Part shown: in pieces, positions 40,674-42,049 of the stretch
How the letters are laid out: the number at the start of each line of letters is the position of its first letter
How positions within the stretch are numbered: position 1 is the stretch's first letter
Assembly: GCA_964292695.1 (NCBI GenBank)
Contig: CAXYWB010000011.1
Span: 1 to 42,049 of the forward strand
Direction: 5' to 3'
Length of the DNA stretch: 42,049 bases
Source of the DNA: UPXZ01 sp018055865
Lineage (GTDB): Bacteria > Bacteroidota > Bacteroidia > Bacteroidales > Paludibacteraceae
Notes under the pieces: generated by a model
What the model was told of the DNA's origin: nothing
Database searches by the model: none
The model's input: only the letters and a program-made list of their open reading frames with translations
Position numbers and translations under genes: made by a program

Positions 40674-42049
40674 ATGCAGGAAATTAAATTTTACAGTGGA
40701 GAAAATATCCCTCTTGAGTTGCACAAAACGCGTATTGTGCAAAAACTACATCTTGTACCCATTGAACGTCGTATGGAAGCCCTGTACGAAGGCGGGTTCA
40801 ACACCTTCCGTATGAGCACCATGGATGTTTTTCTGGACATGCTTACCGATAGCGGAACCAATGCTATGAGCGACAACCAGCTCTCTGCGATGATGCAAGC
40901 CGACGATGCTTATGCTGGTTCGCAAAGTTTTTTTCGTCTTCAAAAAGCAGTGGAAGATGTACTGGGTAAAAAATATTTTCTGCCTGTGCATCAGGGACGT
41001 GCAGCAGAAAACATACTTTCCAAAGCGTATATAAAAAGCGGTAACCTCATACCGATGAACTACCACTTTACCACCGCTATGGCTCACATAACCGAAAACG
41101 GTGGAAAAATAGCGGAATTGCTTTATGATGAAGCGTATGTGGTGAACTCTTCGCATCCTTTCAAGGGGAATATGAACATTGAGAAACTGGAAGAAATGAT
41201 CAAGCTCCACGAACCGAAAAATATTCCGTTTATCCGCATGGAAGCCTCGACCAACCTCATTGGCGGACAACCATTCTCCCTTCAAAATCTGCGTGATGTC
41301 CGCGCTTTGTCTGATAAATACGGCATCCGCCTGGTGCTGGATGCAAGTTTGCTGGGAGAGAATGCTTACCTGATAATGAAACGCGAAGATGAATTCAAAA
41401 ACAGCAACCTCGGCGAAATTATCAAAACGATGACCGACCTGGCTGACCTGGTTTATTTCTCTGCCCGCAAACTGAGCTCTTCACGCGGTGGAGGTATCTG
41501 TACCAATGACATCGGCATATACAAAGAACTGGAAGCACTAGTTCCGCTTTACGAAGGATTTCTGACCTACGGCGGCATTTCGGTACGTGAAATTGAAAGT
41601 ATGGCTGTAGGACTTTATGAAACACTTGACGAAACCGTAATCTGCCAAAGCCCGAATTTCATAGAATACCTGGTGAATGAGCTGGATAAGAAAGGAATTC
41701 CGGTTATCAAACCGGCCGGAGTTCTGGGTGTACACCTGGATGCCATGCAAATCTGCGCTCACATTCCGCAATCGCAATATCCGGCAGGTTGCCTTGCTGC
41801 CGCTCTGTACCTGATTTCGGGAATCCGCGGTATGGAACGCGGCTCTATATCCAACCAGCGCGACGAATATGGCAACGAGACCTATGCCGACATGGAACTG
41901 GTTCGTCTGGCTGTACCGCGGCGCGTATTCACCCTCTCGCAAATCAAATACGTGGAAGACCGTGTAAACTGGCTCTTTCAGAACCGCGAACTGATTGGCG
42001 GGCTGAAATTTGTGTACGAACCGCCGGTGCTTCGATTCTTCATGGGAGG
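40674..42049 (+). CDS. Tryptophanase / tyrosine phenol-lyase family PLP-dependent beta-eliminating lyase, 3' end cut by the window
   Basis: The 458 visible codons cover nearly the whole ~460-470-residue family length. The enzyme should use pyridoxal phosphate to split an aromatic amino acid into an aromatic product, pyruvate and ammonia. Shared blocks are TDSGTNAMSD, DDAYAGSQSF, VHQGRAAEN, NLIGGQP, LTYGGIS, VRLAVPRR and FVYEPPVLRFF. Lys266 in FSARK aligns with the cofactor lysine of SAKK/SGKK. MERG (in IRGMERGSIS) is the tyrosine phenol-lyase version, but the DxxR motif near the cofactor reads DASL and the basic residue before the lysine is Arg. Substrate is therefore uncertain; automated tools would likely say tryptophanase. 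Confidence 0.85.
   Translation, partial: MQEIKFYSGENIPLELHKTRIVQKLHLVPIERRMEALYEGGFNTFRMSTMDVFLDMLTDSGTNAMSDNQLSAMMQADDAYAGSQSFFRLQKAVEDVLGKKYFLPVHQGRAAENILSKAYIKSGNLIPMNYHFTTAMAHITENGGKIAELLYDEAYVVNSSHPFKGNMNIEKLEEMIKLHEPKNIPFIRMEASTNLIGGQPFSLQNLRDVRALSDKYGIRLVLDASLLGENAYLIMKREDEFKNSNLGEIIKTMTDLADLVYFSARKLSSSRGGGICTNDIGIYKELEALVPLYEGFLTYGGISVREIESMAVGLYETLDETVICQSPNFIEYLVNELDKKGIPVIKPAGVLGVHLDAMQICAHIPQSQYPAGCLAAALYLISGIRGMERGSISNQRDEYGNETYADMELVRLAVPRRVFTLSQIKYVEDRVNWLFQNRELIGGLKFVYEPPVLRFFMG

Noticed and set aside
40484..40687. 67-codon frame as a TnaC-type leader peptide
   Set aside because: It contains no Trp, overlaps the lyase start in another frame and includes the predicted promoter.

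Overview
The window looks like a chromosome segment of a Bacteroidota bacterium, most likely order Bacteroidales. It starts inside a SusC-type TonB-dependent receptor. Promoter-like sites fit the Bacteroidetes -7 consensus TAnnTTTG, Shine-Dalgarno sequences are mostly weak, and the division/wall cluster lacks murF and ddl, as is usual in this phylum. I cannot name the genus. I saw no rRNA, tRNA, transposase, prophage or CRISPR array.

Region 1 (1-9531) is a starch/maltodextrin locus. A truncated susC-like gene reads leftward. Divergent from it are a LacI-type regulator, a sugar MFS transporter, a periplasmic GH13 neopullulanase-like enzyme, a DUF4153 membrane protein and a GH13 amylase lipoprotein with a glycogen-binding-type domain. 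A perfect LacI-type palindrome lies between the divergent promoters. The expected logic is: the lipoprotein amylase cuts polymer, SusC imports oligosaccharides, the SusA-like enzyme trims them in the periplasm, and the MFS protein takes the products across the inner membrane.

Region 2 (9619-11042) holds a DMP19/DUF4375 protein and a leftward acyltransferase.

Region 3 (11389-27549) is the dcw cluster: mraZ, rsmH, ftsL, ftsI, murE, mraY, murD, ftsW, murG, murC, ftsQ, ftsA, ftsZ, then a yqeY-like gene. MurE carries the DNPR motif expected for meso-diaminopimelate. A direct repeat upstream of mraZ resembles an MraZ operator.

Region 4 (27634-30764) has a leftward TetR regulator, a leftward two-Gate-domain membrane protein and a rightward NimA-like flavin protein. 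Between the last two lies the most unusual structure of the window: exact 380-bp tandem repeats. Each unit carries a leftward promoter, a leader of about 70 nt and an intrinsic-terminator hairpin with a GNRA loop. A third copy is near-identical only over this promoter/leader part.

Region 5 (30795-42049) is mostly housekeeping: an L,D-transpeptidase lipoprotein, Lon, a DUF4126 protein, a DUF2582 winged-helix protein, an HD-domain protein, 3-methyladenine glycosylase I, PriA, and a 3'-truncated tryptophanase/tyrosine phenol-lyase family gene with unusual active-site residues and a possible attenuator. GC-rich mini-repeats recur between genes and in places run into gene ends.
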